Of a stretch of DNA of 64,000 bases, positions 5,754-15,755 are shown piece by piece. The stretch is taken from assembly GCF_900129705.1 (NCBI RefSeq), contig NZ_FQWO01000014.1, positions 1-64,000 on the forward strand, in the 5' to 3' direction. The notes under the pieces are model-generated. The model saw nothing but the letters and a program-made list of their open reading frames with translations. It had not been told where the DNA came from and did no database searches. The first letter of the stretch is position 1, and every line of letters starts with the position of its first letter. Source of the DNA: Flavobacterium granuli. Lineage in GTDB: Bacteria > Bacteroidota > Bacteroidia > Flavobacteriales > Flavobacteriaceae. The position numbers and the translations under genes were made by a program.

Positions 5754-8198
5754 ATGAGCCTACTGATAAAAAATATTTTCCCTATTCTTGGAGCCCAATA
5801 TGTTGGAAATGATCCAGAAGCGATAATAGATACTGTTTCTATTGATAGCCGCTCGTTGCAAAACGGCGCACATACTTTGTTTTTCGCCTTGGCAGGGCCT
5901 AATAATGACGCCCATTTTTTTGTTAAAGATTTAATTGCTAATGGCGTTTGCAATTTTGTTGTTAGCCATATTCCGGAAGGATGTGCTGATCAGGCCAATT
6001 TTTTGGTCGTAGAGGATACCTTGCATGCTTTGCAACAATTTGCAGCCTATTATCGCAGCTTATTTAATTTTCCCGTTATTGGTTTGACCGGAAGTAACGG
6101 TAAAACAATTGTAAAAGAATGGCTTAATTTCTTATTGAGTCCTGATTTTAATGTTATTCGAAGTCCAAAGAGTTATAATTCACAGGTTGGTGTTCCATTG
6201 TCGGTTATTGCCATCAATGAGAAGCACAATCTGGGTCTATTTGAAGCCGGAATTTCAACGATTGCCGAAATGGAAAAATTAGAGAAAATCATTCGGCCGT
6301 CAATAGGAATCCTGACTAATATTGGTTCTTCACATGATGAAGGTTTTGTGAATTTAGAAGAAAAGATAAAAGAAAAACTGCTTCTTTTTAAACATACTCC
6401 GGTACTTATTTATCAAAAAAACGATTTGGTCGATAAATATGTAGCGCCTGGTACAAAAGCATTTACATGGAGTTTCGTCGATGAAACGGTTGATGTTTTT
6501 GTCTTTAAAAAAGAGGTAGCGAATCAAGGCAGCAAACTTTACTATAAATACAAAGGGAATTCGCAGGAGTTCACCATACCGTTTCAGGATCAGGCTTCTT
6601 TAGAAAATGCGATTAGTTGTTTAATGGCGATGCTCTATTTTGAGTACGATACTGCTACAATCCAGTCCAGAATGGCCTTGCTGTTTCCTGTTGAAATGCG
6701 ATTGAAAGTAAAAAACGGCATCAATAATTGTACCTTGATAGATGACAGTTACAGTTCCGATTTTCAGTCTTTAAAAATAGCGTTGGATTTTCTGGAAAGT
6801 CAAAAGCAATACCAAAAGAAAACGGTTATTTTATCGGATATTTTTCAAAGCGGTTTGTCTAATGAGGAATTGTATTCTAAAGTGTCAAAATTAATTGTTT
6901 CTAATAATATCAATAGAGTCATAGGTATCGGAAAAACTATTTCGGCATTCAAAGAGCAGTTTACAAACTGCATTACTTTTGAAGATACGGCTCAATTTAT
7001 TTCTAGTTTCGAAAGCTTGGATTTTGCCAATGAAACTATTTTGATAAAAGGCGCCCGATCTTTCCAATTTGAAGAAATTGTTTATTTGCTGGAAGAGAAA
7101 ACACATGAAACCGTGCTGGAAATAAATCTGAACGCCATCAGTTATAACTTGAATTTTTTTAAGTCTAAACTCAAACCCAACGTAAAATTGATGGTCATGG
7201 TCAAAGCTTTTGGCTATGGCAGCGGCGGACTTGAGATCGCTAAACTGCTCGAGCATCATAAAATTGATTATTTGGGCGTGGCATTTGCCGATGAAGGAAT
7301 TTCGCTAAAAAATGGCGGAATTCAATTGCCCATTATGGTGCTTAATCCTGAAAACACCAGTTTTTCGGCCATTATACAGCATCAATTGGAGCCAGAGATT
7401 TATAGTTTGAAAGGTTTGCATGCCTTTTTGAAAATCGCAAAACAAAAAAACTTGAAGCATTTTCCAATTCACATTAAGCTTGATACGGGAATGCATCGTT
7501 TGGGATTTGAGGAAAATGTCATTGACGAATTAATTGCTGCACTGAAAGGGGAAGAGGCGGTTGAGGTGCGAAGCATTCTGTCGCACATGGCAACAAGTGA
7601 TGATTTGAAGCATTATGATTTTGCAGTTTCACAGATTGAATTGTTCGATAAAGTGTCTTCAAAGATCATGAAGGAATTAGCGATAACTCCTATCCGTCAT
7701 ATTTTAAATACATCAGGAATCAGTAATTTTCCTGATTTTCAATTTGATATGGTGCGCTTGGGTATAGGGCTCTATGGCGTTTCTAATGATGCTGCCGAAC
7801 AGAAGTATTTAGAAAATGTTGGGACTTTGAAATCAGTGATTTCTCAAATAAGAACGGTTCCTGTGGGCCAAAGCGTGGGTTACGGCCGTAGATTTGTTGC
7901 CCAAAGACCCACGACAGTGGCGACTATTCCTATAGGTTATGCCGATGGAGTTTCAAGAGCTTGGGGTAATGGCGTTGGATTTGTTACCATAAAAGACAAA
8001 AAAGCAAGTATTCTAGGAAGCATCTGCATGGATATGATGATGGTAGATGTCACTGAAATTGACTGTACAGAGGGTGATGCCGTGGTAGTTTTTGGCGAAA
8101 GCCCTACTGTTTCTGAAATTGCTCACAAGTTGCATACGATTCCTTATGAGATTCTTACCAGTATCTCTCAAAGAGTAAAAAGAGTTTTTTACCGATAA
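5754..8198 (+). CDS. murF-alr: Bifunctional MurF ligase / alanine racemase
   Basis: An 814-residue fusion found in Bacteroidota. The N-terminal part (about 1-450) is UDP-MurNAc-tripeptide:D-Ala-D-Ala ligase, with the ATP-binding loop GLTGSNGKT at residues 110-118 and Mur-ligase central and C-terminal domains. The C-terminal part (about 455-814) is a PLP-dependent alanine racemase. Its PLP lysine is K484 in VKAFGYGSGG, the barrel motif is VRLGIGLYG, and the second-domain tyrosine motif is IPIGYADGVSR, followed by CMDMMMVDVT. One polypeptide thus makes D-Ala and, after Ddl joins two, adds the dipeptide to the cytoplasmic peptidoglycan precursor. No partner gene is adjacent. A perfect palindrome lies just upstream. 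Confidence 0.95.
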   Translation: MSLLIKNIFPILGAQYVGNDPEAIIDTVSIDSRSLQNGAHTLFFALAGPNNDAHFFVKDLIANGVCNFVVSHIPEGCADQANFLVVEDTLHALQQFAAYYRSLFNFPVIGLTGSNGKTIVKEWLNFLLSPDFNVIRSPKSYNSQVGVPLSVIAINEKHNLGLFEAGISTIAEMEKLEKIIRPSIGILTNIGSSHDEGFVNLEEKIKEKLLLFKHTPVLIYQKNDLVDKYVAPGTKAFTWSFVDETVDVFVFKKEVANQGSKLYYKYKGNSQEFTIPFQDQASLENAISCLMAMLYFEYDTATIQSRMALLFPVEMRLKVKNGINNCTLIDDSYSSDFQSLKIALDFLESQKQYQKKTVILSDIFQSGLSNEELYSKVSKLIVSNNINRVIGIGKTISAFKEQFTNCITFEDTAQFISSFESLDFANETILIKGARSFQFEEIVYLLEEKTHETVLEINLNAISYNLNFFKSKLKPNVKLMVMVKAFGYGSGGLEIAKLLEHHKIDYLGVAFADEGISLKNGGIQLPIMVLNPENTSFSAIIQHQLEPEIYSLKGLHAFLKIAKQKNLKHFPIHIKLDTGMHRLGFEENVIDELIAALKGEEAVEVRSILSHMATSDDLKHYDFAVSQIELFDKVSSKIMKELAITPIRHILNTSGISNFPDFQFDMVRLGIGLYGVSNDAAEQKYLENVGTLKSVISQIRTVPVGQSVGYGRRFVAQRPTTVATIPIGYADGVSRAWGNGVGFVTIKDKKASILGSICMDMMMVDVTEIDCTEGDAVVVFGESPTVSEIAHKLHTIPYEILTSISQRVKRVFYR

Positions 8199-8285
8199 TA
8201 TCCTATTAATTGTATGCAGCATAGTGTAGAATGTTAAAAATTTATTAATTTAGACTTAGTGAAAGTTTAATTTAAAATAAAATTT

Positions 8286-8702
8286 ATGGGATTTTTTAGC
8301 GATTTTAAGGCATCTTTAATGAAAGGTGATGTATTAAGTTTAGCGACTGCCGTTGTAATTGGTGGTGCATTCGGAAAAATTGTGGGTTCAGCTGTAGATG
8401 ATGTTATCATGCCAATTGTAGGTTTGATAACGGGCGGAATTGATTTTACACAGAAATTCATCACGCTGGATGGGAACAGCTATGCTGATTTAGCCGCTGC
8501 AAAAACAGCTGGTGCTGCCGTAATTACTTATGGTAATTTAGTTCAGGCTACCATCAATTTCGTAATTATTTCATTCTTTATTTTTGTTGTTTTGAGAGCT
8601 GCTGAAAAAGCAAGAAAGAAAGAGGTGGTTGCACCTGCAGCTCCTGCTGGACCAACTCAAGAAGAGTTGCTTACTCAAATCAGGGACCTGTTGAAAAAAT
8701 AA
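8286..8702 (+). CDS. mscL: Large-conductance mechanosensitive channel MscL
   Basis: A 138-residue protein of usual MscL length. The N-terminal amphipathic helix and TM1 carry the conserved [20 protein letters not shown] pattern. A periplasmic loop (about 48-75) leads to TM2 ([14 protein letters not shown]) and then a charged cytoplasmic bundle ending in RDLLKK, preceded by an Ala/Pro linker. It forms a homopentameric inner-membrane channel that opens under membrane tension and releases solutes on hypo-osmotic shock. It stands alone, 88 bases after murF-alr and followed by its own terminator (8730-8757). Confidence 0.95.
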   Translation: MGFFSDFKASLMKGDVLSLATAVVIGGAFGKIVGSAVDDVIMPIVGLITGGIDFTQKFITLDGNSYADLAAAKTAGAAVITYGNLVQATINFVIISFFIFVVLRAAEKARKKEVVAPAAPAGPTQEELLTQIRDLLKK

Positions 8703-8729
8703 GACCATTTCATTATAGGTTTAACTAGG

Positions 8730-8757
8730 CCATCCGTATTGCGGATGGTTTTTTTTA
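8730..8757 (+). terminator. Terminator of mscL
   Basis: CCATCCG (8730-8736) pairs with CGGATGG (8742-8748), and a run of T follows. Confidence 0.85.
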
Positions 8758-8801
8758 CTTTTGTTGTATTTATAACATTTTGTTATTTTTTGTTAACACG
8801 C

Positions 8802-8831
8802 TTGTTTTCGTTTCGATATTACTTACTTTTG
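8802..8831 (+). promoter_or_regulatory. Promoter of asd
   Basis: TTG (8802-8804), exactly 19 bases, then TACTTTTG (8824-8831). This is a complete match to the Bacteroidetes primary sigma-factor promoter. The start codon at 8869 is 38 bases further on. Confidence 0.8.
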
Positions 8832-8868
8832 CAATTCAAAAAATAAGAATTCAATAATATAATATACT

Positions 8869-9858
8869 ATGAGAATAGCAGTTGTAGGCGCTACTGGAAT
8901 GGTTGGCGAAGTAATGTTAAAAGTATTGGCGGAAAGAAATTTTCCTGTAACAGAATTAATTCCCGTTGCATCTGAAAGATCAGTAGGAAAAGAAATTGAA
9001 TACAAAGGAAAGAAATACACGGTTGTAGGTTTGCAAACTGCTGTAGACATGAAAGCCGATATTGCTTTGTTTTCTGCCGGTGGAGAAACTTCATTAGAAT
9101 GGGCTCCAAAATTTGCCGCAGCCGGAACAACTGTTATTGACAATTCGTCGGCATGGAGAATGGATCCAACTAAGAAATTGATTGTTCCTGAAATCAATGC
9201 CAGCGAATTGACAAAAGAAGATAAAATTATTGCCAATCCAAACTGTTCTACAATACAGATGGTTTTGGTTTTGGCTCCTTTACATAAAAAATACAACATC
9301 AAGCGTGTTATTGTTTCTACCTATCAATCCATAACGGGAACGGGTGTGAAAGCGGTACAACAATTGGAAAATGAATACGCAGGTGTTCAAGGCGAAATGG
9401 CCTATAAATATCCAATTCATAGAAACGCAATTCCTCAATGCGATTCTTTTGAAGACAATGGATATACCAAAGAGGAAATGAAATTAGTTCGTGAGACTAA
9501 AAAAATCCTAAGCGATAACACTATCGCAGTTACTGCTACTGCCGTGCGTGTGCCTATCGTAGGCGGACACAGTGAAGCGGTAAACGTGGAGTTTTCGAAC
9601 GACTTTGAAGTAGCTGAAATTCAAAATATATTGCATCATACTGATGGGGTTGTTGTACAGGACAATAACGATACCTTTACTTATCCAATGCCAATGTATG
9701 CGCAAGGAAAAGATGATGTTTTTGTGGGAAGAATTCGTCGTGACGAAAGCCAACCAAATACATTAAATATGTGGATTGTTGCTGATAACCTAAGAAAAGG
9801 CGCTGCCACAAACACGATTCAAATTGCTGAATATCTTATTGCCGCAAAACTGGTGTAA
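8869..9858 (+). CDS. asd: Aspartate-semialdehyde dehydrogenase
   Basis: A 329-residue protein. It has an N-terminal NADP-binding loop (VVGATGMVGE, residues 4-13), the catalytic cysteine in IANPNCSTIQMV, and late active-site motifs including RVPIVGGHSE. It reduces aspartyl phosphate to aspartate semialdehyde, the branch point to lysine/diaminopimelate, threonine and methionine. Diaminopimelate links it to the peptidoglycan genes upstream, although it has its own promoter (8802-8831) and a 17-bp-stem terminator (9882-9929), so it is transcribed alone. Length and motifs are normal. Confidence 0.95.
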   Translation: MRIAVVGATGMVGEVMLKVLAERNFPVTELIPVASERSVGKEIEYKGKKYTVVGLQTAVDMKADIALFSAGGETSLEWAPKFAAAGTTVIDNSSAWRMDPTKKLIVPEINASELTKEDKIIANPNCSTIQMVLVLAPLHKKYNIKRVIVSTYQSITGTGVKAVQQLENEYAGVQGEMAYKYPIHRNAIPQCDSFEDNGYTKEEMKLVRETKKILSDNTIAVTATAVRVPIVGGHSEAVNVEFSNDFEVAEIQNILHHTDGVVVQDNNDTFTYPMPMYAQGKDDVFVGRIRRDESQPNTLNMWIVADNLRKGAATNTIQIAEYLIAAKLV

Positions 9859-9881
9859 GTTTTTCAGAATGTAATTTTTTG

Positions 9882-9929
9882 AACCATCTGTTAAGCAATT
9901 CATATATTTTGCTTAACAGATGGTTTTTT
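9882..9929 (+). terminator. Terminator of asd
   Basis: A perfect 17-bp stem, AACCATCTGTTAAGCAA (9882-9898) with its complement at 9909-9925, and a 10-base loop, then a T-run. Confidence 0.9.
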
Positions 9930-9943
9930 CTTTGGTGTTTTCC

Positions 9944-9951
9944 TATTTTTG
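9944..9951 (+). promoter_or_regulatory. -7 box placing a near-leaderless start
   Basis: TATTTTTG fits TAnnTTTG and ends only 6 bases before the ATG at 9958. Transcription would therefore begin at or very near the start codon. It also rules out the upstream in-frame start at 9949. No good TTG is visible 19 bases upstream. Confidence 0.5.
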
Positions 9952-9957
9952 TGGCGA

Positions 9958-10308
9958 ATGAAAAAGAAACAGCTCATAATAAGTCTTTCATTGTCGATGA
10001 TCGTATTGTTTTCAATACTGTATCAGTCATTGCATATGTATGAGCATTTTGTGAAGCAGTTTTCTGAAAAAGTATGTCATCACAAATATAGTGGCAAGCA
10101 AGCCGAAATAACGCATCAGCATCATAAAATTGAGCATTGTAATGTGTGTCATTTTACTTTTGGAGCCTATGTGACTCCGGAAGTCTTTGTTTATAAACTC
10201 AATCCAAATTACAAACAGGTTCCCCATTTCTTCAAAAACGAAAAAGAAATTGCTTTCTTTTCAGGGAGTTTGTATTCGCATCGCGGGCCACCTTTTTTCT
10301 ACATTTAA
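9958..10308 (+). CDS. His/Cys-rich membrane-anchored small protein (metal-linked type)
   Basis: A 116-residue protein. The N-terminus has a basic start and one hydrophobic segment (residues 5-22), acting as a signal or anchor. The middle is dense in possible metal ligands: C40-H41-H42, H53, H55, H56, H60, C61, C64 and H65 (HCNVCH). The end reads SHRGPPFFYI. This fits the Bacteroidota small-protein group with conserved His/Cys and a C-terminal Pro-Pro, usually encoded just before TonB receptors for metals. Here a ZnuD-like receptor follows. A periplasmic metal-handling role is inferred from the ligands and the neighbour. I chose the ATG at 9958 because a -7 box lies just before it. Confidence 0.6.
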   Translation: MKKKQLIISLSLSMIVLFSILYQSLHMYEHFVKQFSEKVCHHKYSGKQAEITHQHHKIEHCNVCHFTFGAYVTPEVFVYKLNPNYKQVPHFFKNEKEIAFFSGSLYSHRGPPFFYI

Positions 10309-10529
10309 TAGTTTCCGAATTTTTTCGGGTAGCTCATCATCAAACAGACTCGTTTGATATGACAGTTTTAAAAGATGTTTTTCTTATAATTTATTCTGAG
10401 TTTTAATTGTAAATAGCATATAAAGTCGCAACTATATCGATAGTCGTGCCTTTGTGTTTTGTTTATTTTATGACTTTAGAAAAATTATTCAAGAGCATGT
10501 ATTTCTATATAACAATACAATTACTTGTA

Positions 10530-12737
10530 ATGAAAAAAATTATAATTACCCTAATAATAGGGTTTTCGGCGATGCTTCAGGCTCAAAATAAAGTTTCAGG
10601 AACGGTTAGAGACGGTGCTAATAAGCCCATAACAGGGGTTTCGGTTTATGCCCCTGAACTGCATAAAGGCACAACAACGGATGCCAACGGAAAATATATC
10701 TTGGACAATCTTCCCAATGGGAATTTAAATGTAACTTTTGTCTTTGTTGGTTTTTCCAATCAGAATAAGACGATAACAAATCTTCAAAAAGTGAATACAT
10801 TAGACGTTGTTCTTGAAGAGACTTTGTTTCAAATGGACGAGGTAATTGTCTCGACGGCTTTCAACAAAATACAATCGCAAAACGTAATGAAGGTCGAACA
10901 CGAAAAGATGATCGATTTGCAACGAAAAGGAACGGCGACCTTAAGCGAAGGATTGGCTACTATTCCAGGAGTTTCTCAGGTTTCAACAGGAACATCTATC
11001 GGAAAACCGGTTATCAGAGGTTTGAGTGGCAATCGTGTATTGGTTTATTCACAAGGAGTCCGAATGGAGAATCAACAGTTTGGGGATGAACACGGCTTGG
11101 GTTTAAATGATTCGGGAATTGAAAGTGTTGAGGTGATCAAAGGCCCCGCTTCTTTGCTGTATGGTTCAGATGCTTTGGGTGGTGTTTTGTATTTCAATCC
11201 GGAGAAATTTGCCACTGCCAATACTTTTAAAGCAGATTTTAGTCAAAAATTATTTTCAAATACGCTGGGAAGCAATTCGTCTTTGGGGATAAAAACGTCC
11301 AGCGAAAACTGGAAATTCCTCGCTCGCGGAAGTTATAGCACGCATTCTGATTATAGAATTGCGGGAGGCGATCGTGTGACCAACACGCGATACAATGAAA
11401 CTGATTTTAAAACCGGAATTGGGTACAACAATGCTAAATTCTCGACGGTTTTAAGATACAATTACAATAAGCTGGATATAGGGATTCCCGAGGAAGGAAT
11501 TGCTGAGCAGACTTCGAGCAAGAATACCGAGTTTCCAAGACAAGGCGTATTCAACCATTTGTTGAGTTTGAATTCTATTTTTTATCTGAAAAATTCAAAA
11601 ATAGATGTTGATTTGGGTTATGTGGCCAATGACAGAAGCGAGTTTGAAGACAGCAATGTGGCTGGTTTACAGATGAAGTTAAAAACCTTCAATTATGATG
11701 CGAAATACTATTTTCCAAAAATGGGTAAGTTGGAATCCATTGTGGGAATCCAGGGAATGCATCAAACGAATACGAATTCTGGGGAAGAATATTTAATTCC
11801 GGATGCAACTACTAATGATTTTGGTGTTTTTGGAACTGCAAATTACGAATGGAAATCCAATGTGATCCAAGCGGGATTGCGTTTTGATAACCGACAAATT
11901 ACCAGCATTGCCCATGGTGAGCCAGAAGAAGAAGGTTATTTTAAATCTATCGATAAATCATTCGACAGCTTTAATGCTTCGTTGGGCTACAAGACCAATC
12001 TTGCTGATGCTTTAACATTGCGTTTGAATCTCGCTTCGGGTTTCAGGGCGCCTAATTTGGCCGAGTTGACTTCCAATGGTGTTCACGAAGGAAGCAATCG
12101 CTACGAAGTGGGGAACAGTGATTTGAAAACAGAACAGAACCTGCAAACGGATTTGAATTTAGAATACGGCAACAGCCATTTTGAGTTTTTTGTAAATGGA
12201 TTTTACAATCATATCAACAATTATATTTACACTTCGCCGGCGGGAACCCAAATTGACGCTAACGATGTTTTTAATTATATTCAAAATAACGCCAAATTAT
12301 ACGGTGGGGAAATAGGATTGCATCTTCACCCGCATCCATTGGATTGGTTGCATTATGAAACCAGTTTTGAAACCGTGACGGGTAAGAAACAGGACGGTGA
12401 TTATTTGCCTTTGATTCCGGTAAACAATTGGAAAAACACCATTAGAACCGAGTTTAAGATTAAAAATTGGCTCGAAGAAGGTTTCGCTGCTTTAAGTATT
12501 AATACTACTTTGAATCAAAATAAGGTGAGTGGTTTTGAAACAAGTTCCAATGGATATACCCTGGTGAACCTAGGTTTTGGAGGAAAAGTAAAACTAGGTA
12601 AAACGGCATTCGATCTTAGCCTGAACGGGAATAACTTATTCGATAAATCCTACATTGCTCACCTTTCCAGATTAAAAACGGACGGCATTCCTAACATAGG
12701 CCGAAATGTGGTTCTAGGCGTTCATTTCAATTTATAA
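10530..12737 (+). CDS. TonB-dependent outer-membrane receptor, ZnuD-like
   Basis: 735 residues from the ATG at 10530. A signal peptide (MKKIIITLIIGF...LQAQ) is followed by a carboxypeptidase-regulatory-like domain (about 20-110: VSGTVRDGANKPITGVSV), a plug (about 125-230) and a 22-strand barrel ending in GRNVVLGVHFNL. The plug sequence IRGLSGNRVLVYSQGVR, then VEVIKGPASLLYGSDALGG, and the barrel end NLFDKSYIAHLS resemble zinc receptors of the ZnuD type. With the His/Cys-rich protein upstream this suggests uptake of zinc or another transition metal, energised by TonB. In-frame ATGs before 10530 would place residues ahead of the signal peptide and are rejected. Substrate is inference. Confidence 0.8.
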   Translation: MKKIIITLIIGFSAMLQAQNKVSGTVRDGANKPITGVSVYAPELHKGTTTDANGKYILDNLPNGNLNVTFVFVGFSNQNKTITNLQKVNTLDVVLEETLFQMDEVIVSTAFNKIQSQNVMKVEHEKMIDLQRKGTATLSEGLATIPGVSQVSTGTSIGKPVIRGLSGNRVLVYSQGVRMENQQFGDEHGLGLNDSGIESVEVIKGPASLLYGSDALGGVLYFNPEKFATANTFKADFSQKLFSNTLGSNSSLGIKTSSENWKFLARGSYSTHSDYRIAGGDRVTNTRYNETDFKTGIGYNNAKFSTVLRYNYNKLDIGIPEEGIAEQTSSKNTEFPRQGVFNHLLSLNSIFYLKNSKIDVDLGYVANDRSEFEDSNVAGLQMKLKTFNYDAKYYFPKMGKLESIVGIQGMHQTNTNSGEEYLIPDATTNDFGVFGTANYEWKSNVIQAGLRFDNRQITSIAHGEPEEEGYFKSIDKSFDSFNASLGYKTNLADALTLRLNLASGFRAPNLAELTSNGVHEGSNRYEVGNSDLKTEQNLQTDLNLEYGNSHFEFFVNGFYNHINNYIYTSPAGTQIDANDVFNYIQNNAKLYGGEIGLHLHPHPLDWLHYETSFETVTGKKQDGDYLPLIPVNNWKNTIRTEFKIKNWLEEGFAALSINTTLNQNKVSGFETSSNGYTLVNLGFGGKVKLGKTAFDLSLNGNNLFDKSYIAHLSRLKTDGIPNIGRNVVLGVHFNL

Positions 12738-12787
12738 AATCATATCGATTTCAACCTAATTGACGGTCTCCCTTATTTCAAGGGAGC

Positions 12788-12817
12788 TTGTCGATGTGGA
12801 CTATTTTCCTATTTTTG
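12788..12817 (+). promoter_or_regulatory. Promoter of the prolyl oligopeptidase gene
   Basis: TTG (12788-12790), 19 bases, TATTTTTG (12810-12817): full consensus. The in-frame start at 12760 lies upstream of it, so the ATG at 12841 is the correct start. Confidence 0.8.
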
Positions 12818-12840
12818 TATTAACCTTTAAAATTATTTTA

Positions 12841-14952
12841 ATGAAAAAACTAATTCTTGTAATGGCAGTGACTTCCACATTAAGTTCGTTTGGACAAAAT
12901 TCCATTCAATATCCTCAAACCAAAAAAGGAGGAACTGTTGATGAGTATTTTGGAACAAAAGTAAATGATCCCTACCGTTGGTTAGAAGACGATCGATCTG
13001 CTGAAACGGCAGCTTGGGTAAAAGCCGAAAATGAAGTGACTTATGACTATTTGGCCAAAATTCCATTTAGAAACCAGTTGAAAGAGAGATTGGAAAAACT
13101 ATGGAATTATGAGAAAATAGGCGCTCCATCTGTTGAAGGAAAGTACACCTACTATTCTAAAAATAACGGACTACAAAATCAGTCGGTTTTGTACAGAAAA
13201 GATGCTGCCGGTAAAGAAGAGGTTTTTCTGGATCCAAATACTTTTTCTAAAGACGGTACCACTTCACTTGGCGGATTGGATTTCTCTAAAGACGGTTCAA
13301 AAGTGGCTTATGCCATTTCAGAAGGAGGAAGCGACTGGAGAAAAGTAATCATTATGGATGCTTTGTCTAAAAAAATAATCGAAGATACTTTGATTGACGT
13401 AAAATTCAGCGGATTGTCTTGGAAAGGAAACGAAGGTTTCTATTATTCCAGTTATGAGAAGCCAAAAGGAAGCGAATTATCGGCCAAGACAGACCAACAT
13501 AAATTGTATTTTCATAAACTGGGAACTTCTCAAAAAGAGGATAAAATTATTTTTGGAGCAGACCAAAAAAGAAGGTATGTGGGAGGTTATGTAACAGAAG
13601 ACGATAATTACCTAGTGATTACAGCGGCTAATTCTACTTATGGGAATGAGTTGTACATCAAAGATTTGAAAAAACCAAACAGCCCAATTGTTACTATTGT
13701 CGATAATTTCAACAGCAGCAACTCTATTATTGACAATGAAGCTGGAAAGTTGTTTATCGAGACGGATTGGAATGCGCCTAACAAACGCATCGTTACCGTA
13801 GATGTGAATAATCCAAAACCGGAAAACTGGAAAAATTTTATTGCCGAAACAGAGAATGTATTGTCGCCGTCTACCGGTGGAGGCTACATCTTTGCCAATT
13901 ATATGAAAGATGCCGTTTCGGTGGTGAAGCAATACGATTACAGCGGAAAAATGCTTCGTGAGATCAAATTGCCAGGACTGGGGACAGCCGGAGGTTTTGG
14001 AGGAAAGAAAAAAGACAAGACTTTGTATTATTCTTTTACCAATTATATTACTCCGGGAACCATTTACGCTTTCGAACCAAAAGCAGGAAAATCTGCGGTT
14101 TACCAAAAACCAAAAGTTGATTTCAATAGCAGTGAATATGTGTCGAATCAGGTGTTTTACACTTCAAAAGATGGGACCAAAGTTCCGATGATGATTACCC
14201 ACAAAAAAGGATTGATGCTAGACGGTAAAAACCCAACGATTCTTTATGGTTATGGTGGTTTTAATGCAAGTTTGACGCCAAGTTTCAGCATTGCCAATGC
14301 GGTTTGGATGGAAAATGGAGGAATATATGCTGTGCCTAATCTTCGTGGGGGTGGTGAATACGGTAAAAAATGGCATGATGCCGGAACCAAAATGCAAAAA
14401 CAAAACGTGTTTGACGATTTCATCGCTGCAGCCGAGTATTTGATTGCAAAAAACTATACTTCTTCTGATTTTCTTGCCGTTCGTGGTGGGTCTAATGGAG
14501 GTTTGCTAGTGGGTGCAACGATGACGCAACGCCCGGAGTTGATGAAAGTGGCTTTGCCGGCGGTAGGTGTAATGGACATGTTGCGTTACCATACTTTTAC
14601 GGCAGGAGCAGGATGGGCTTATGATTATGGAACGGCGCAGGACAGCAAGGAAATGTTTGAATACATCAAAGGGTATTCACCTGTGCACAATGTAAAAGCG
14701 GGAACACAATATCCGGCAACTATGGTAACCACAGGAGATCATGACGATAGAGTGGTGCCAGCGCACAGTTTTAAATTTGCGGCTGAGTTGCAGGAAAAAC
14801 AAGCGGGAACTAATCCGGTTTTAATTCGTATTGATGTTAAAGCGGGTCACGGAGCAGGAAAATCCGTAGCGGCAACCATTCAGGAAAATGTAGACATTCA
14901 AGCTTTTACACTTTATAATATGGGAATCAAAAGCTTGCCAAAAGTAAAATAA
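12841..14952 (+). CDS. Secreted prolyl oligopeptidase (S9A)
   Basis: 703 residues, close to the usual 700-710 of the family. A signal peptide ([19 protein letters not shown]) directs it to the periplasm or outside. The N-terminal hydrolase part and seven-blade propeller (about 25-430) precede the alpha/beta hydrolase domain, with the nucleophile S551 in GGSNGG, an acidic residue in DHDDRVVP (633-640) and H670 in KAGHGAGK. It cleaves on the carboxyl side of proline in short peptides. The window also encodes an X-Pro aminopeptidase (53339) and an M1 aminopeptidase, so proline-rich peptide use fits. Its own promoter (12788-12817) and a terminator (14975-15007) make it monocistronic. Confidence 0.93.
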   Translation: MKKLILVMAVTSTLSSFGQNSIQYPQTKKGGTVDEYFGTKVNDPYRWLEDDRSAETAAWVKAENEVTYDYLAKIPFRNQLKERLEKLWNYEKIGAPSVEGKYTYYSKNNGLQNQSVLYRKDAAGKEEVFLDPNTFSKDGTTSLGGLDFSKDGSKVAYAISEGGSDWRKVIIMDALSKKIIEDTLIDVKFSGLSWKGNEGFYYSSYEKPKGSELSAKTDQHKLYFHKLGTSQKEDKIIFGADQKRRYVGGYVTEDDNYLVITAANSTYGNELYIKDLKKPNSPIVTIVDNFNSSNSIIDNEAGKLFIETDWNAPNKRIVTVDVNNPKPENWKNFIAETENVLSPSTGGGYIFANYMKDAVSVVKQYDYSGKMLREIKLPGLGTAGGFGGKKKDKTLYYSFTNYITPGTIYAFEPKAGKSAVYQKPKVDFNSSEYVSNQVFYTSKDGTKVPMMITHKKGLMLDGKNPTILYGYGGFNASLTPSFSIANAVWMENGGIYAVPNLRGGGEYGKKWHDAGTKMQKQNVFDDFIAAAEYLIAKNYTSSDFLAVRGGSNGGLLVGATMTQRPELMKVALPAVGVMDMLRYHTFTAGAGWAYDYGTAQDSKEMFEYIKGYSPVHNVKAGTQYPATMVTTGDHDDRVVPAHSFKFAAELQEKQAGTNPVLIRIDVKAGHGAGKSVAATIQENVDIQAFTLYNMGIKSLPKVK

Positions 14953-15301
14953 GAACCCTTTTATTTTTTATACAAAAAACGCTATTCGAAAGAGTAGTGT
15001 TTTTTTATGGAACATATTCTTTTGAAGGTAGAAGGGAATTATTTTTCTTAGTAATCTAGATGGAAAACAAGAAATTAAAAAAAGGATGGCTAAATTGAGC
15101 TGTCGATTTGCAATAGAAGTTGATTCCGAATTTGAAAATGAGAACAATTTTATTTAAGATTATTTAGAAGACGGCTAATTCAATTCTAATGCTTTTTAAA
15201 TCCGTTTTTTCTTTCTTTTTTTTTCATAATGTTTTATTAATTCGCTCGTTTATTTGTATTGTAATCGGTAAATTTGAAAGACAACATTAAATCATAAAAA
15301 C
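14953..15301. other. Intergenic stretch without a gene
   Basis: It contains the terminator of the oligopeptidase (imperfect ACGCTATTC/GAGTAGTGT stem, 14975-15007, then T-run) and a TAAATTTG box (15269-15276) before the HPF-like gene. Only frames under 30 codons are seen between them. Confidence 0.6.
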
Positions 15302-15616
15302 ATGACAGTACAAATCAACACAGACAACAATGTAGAAGGACACGCTCGTTTGAAAGCCTATATTGCGGAGGAATTAGAAACGGCTTTAGCGCGTTTTGAT
15401 GACAAAGTAACCCGTTTAGAAGTTCATTTTGGAGATGAAAACGGCGATAAGTCCGGAGTCAATGACAAACGCTGCCTTATTGAAGCCCGACCGGTAAATA
15501 TGCAGCCTGTAGCAGTAACTCATCATGCCGATAGTACGGAGAAAGCCTTTCACGGTGCTCTGGATAAGATCAAGAAAGTGTTGACTACTAGTTTTGAAAA
15601 ACAAAAAACCTATTAA
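15302..15616 (+). CDS. HPF/RaiA-family ribosome-associated protein
   Basis: A 104-residue protein matching the short HPF/YfiA fold: a first beta strand (TVQINTDNN), a helix with YIAEELETALARFDDKV, strands RLEVHFGDENG and RCLIEARP, and a final helix KAFHGALDKIKKVL. Such proteins bind the 30S decoding region and inactivate or dimerise ribosomes in stationary phase. No long C-terminal dimerisation tail is present, so it is of the short type. A TAAATTTG -7 box lies 26 bases before the ATG, and a GCGTCAG-stem terminator follows (15643-15685). Confidence 0.85.
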   Translation: MTVQINTDNNVEGHARLKAYIAEELETALARFDDKVTRLEVHFGDENGDKSGVNDKRCLIEARPVNMQPVAVTHHADSTEKAFHGALDKIKKVLTTSFEKQKTY

Positions 15617-15642
15617 ATAACTGCCCGCGGGCAGATCATTCT

Positions 15643-15685
15643 AAAACTGACGCCGTCTTTTGAATAAGATAGCGTCAGTTTTTTT
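15643..15685 (+). terminator. Terminator after the HPF-like gene
   Basis: AAAACTGACGC pairs with GCGTCAGTTTT across a roughly 18-base loop; a T-run follows. Confidence 0.7.
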
Positions 15686-15755
15686 ATGCTGGTTAAAAAT
15701 TTAAGCTCTCGACAAAGGAGTGATTACAGAAGAAATAGCTGAAGTTCATCTCTAA

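Noticed and set aside
8823..9302. Long antisense frame inside asd
   Set aside because: asd has complete motifs and a consensus promoter; the antisense frame is a by-product of its codon pattern.
12760..12840. N-terminal extension of the prolyl oligopeptidase from an upstream ATG
   Set aside because: The consensus promoter 12788-12817 lies inside the extension; the ATG at 12841 gives a clean signal peptide.
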